A stretch of 5,914 nucleotides of DNA, taken from Phycisphaerae bacterium. Lineage in GTDB: Bacteria > Planctomycetota > Phycisphaerae > Sedimentisphaerales > Anaerohalosphaeraceae. Shown one piece after another: positions 5,680 to 5,914 of this stretch. Below the pieces are notes generated by a model that saw only the letters and a list, made by a program, of their open reading frames with translations, was not told the DNA's origin and searched no databases. The stretch covers positions 1 to 5,914 of the forward strand of contig PXAQ01000152.1 of NCBI GenBank assembly GCA_003567095.1, given 5' to 3'. The position numbers were made by a program, and so were the translations under genes. The first letter of the stretch is position 1. Each line of letters begins with the position of its first letter.

Positions 5680-5914
5680 CCGACATCCAGACTGACAATA
5701 CCCCATACAGTCCCCTGCGTCAGGCCGCCGGGGCGACCGCTGTCGTTGCCGGGGTCTTTACTTTCTTTATCGCGGCATTGCTGGCGATTCATTTGTATCA
5801 TTATGTCGTGACCGACCCGGCGCGAACGCATGCGCTGGAAGAGATGAAGGACCGCTACGCCCAGCAGCCGACCGATACGCAACTGGCCGAGCGGATTTAC
5901 GAGCTGGATATTCA
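5676..5914 (+). CDS. Membrane-anchored protein of unknown function (3' end missing)
   Basis: ATG 5676 overlaps the preceding TGA as ATGA and has GGAG at 5664-5667, eight bases upstream, so the start is well supported. Seventy-nine full codons remain open to the right edge. The product has a polar N-terminus with NTPYSPLRQAAG (8-19), one hydrophobic segment (about 18-45, rich in Val, Phe, Ala and Leu) and then a charged, helical-looking stretch: DPARTHALEEMKDRY (47-61) and DTQLAERIYELDI (67-79). This resembles the N-terminal anchor and short helix of proteins I recall beside planctomycete propeller and iron-sulfur genes, but the part that would identify it is outside the window. Its coupling to the NapH/NosR-like gene marks it as another member of the module, probably exposed outside the cytoplasmic membrane. 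Confidence 0.8.
   Translation, partial: MTDIQTDNTPYSPLRQAAGATAVVAGVFTFFIAALLAIHLYHYVVTDPARTHALEEMKDRYAQQPTDTQLAERIYELDI

Overview
The window is about 60% GC by eye and reads on the + strand from end to end. It holds seven protein genes: one cut by the left edge, five complete, and one cut by the right edge. The style of the proteins (a PQQ-like propeller opening with WPGFRGP, an NHL propeller with a GCCNP motif, an FtsX/MacB permease with a GDDASCLNL motif) points to Planctomycetota, perhaps a Phycisphaerae-type lineage. That is recollection of family style, not a database result; Verrucomicrobiota and Acidobacteriota carry similar proteins.

Layout: (1) 1-936, C-terminal part of an ABC-type FtsX/MacB-like permease. 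(2) A 51-base gap with a perfect 7-bp hairpin resembling a dispersed REP-like repeat. (3) 988-2385, membrane-anchored PQQ-like beta-propeller. (4) A 78-base gap with the best promoter candidate in the window. (5) 2464-3501, membrane-anchored NHL-type propeller. (6) 3505-3756, an 83-residue protein with a twin-arginine-like leader and four cysteines. (7) 3740/3749-4306, Tat-exported polyferredoxin with 17 cysteines, enough for four [4Fe-4S] clusters. (8) 4303/4381-5679, NapH/NosR-like polytopic iron-sulfur membrane protein. (9) 5676 to the right edge, start of a membrane-anchored protein.

From 2464 on, the genes are packed with 3-base gaps or overlaps, including ATGA stop/start overlaps at 4303 and 5676, as in one operon. 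Together they look like a membrane electron-transfer module: the polytopic protein would pass electrons across or out of the membrane through its cysteine sites, the exported polyferredoxin and perhaps the small four-cysteine protein would carry them outside the cytoplasmic membrane, and two anchored propellers would act as docking or substrate modules. The parts resemble NapG/NapH and the C-terminal half of NosR, but no nitrate or nitrous-oxide reductase, no c-type haem motif (CXXCH) and no FMN-binding domain is visible, so the electron acceptor or donor is unknown. The permease suggests an ABC exporter or lipoprotein-release type unit next door.

Two short palindromic repeats lie at gene boundaries. 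One lies between the Shine-Dalgarno-led start and the conserved N-terminus of the NapH/NosR-like gene, which makes that start the main annotation uncertainty here.
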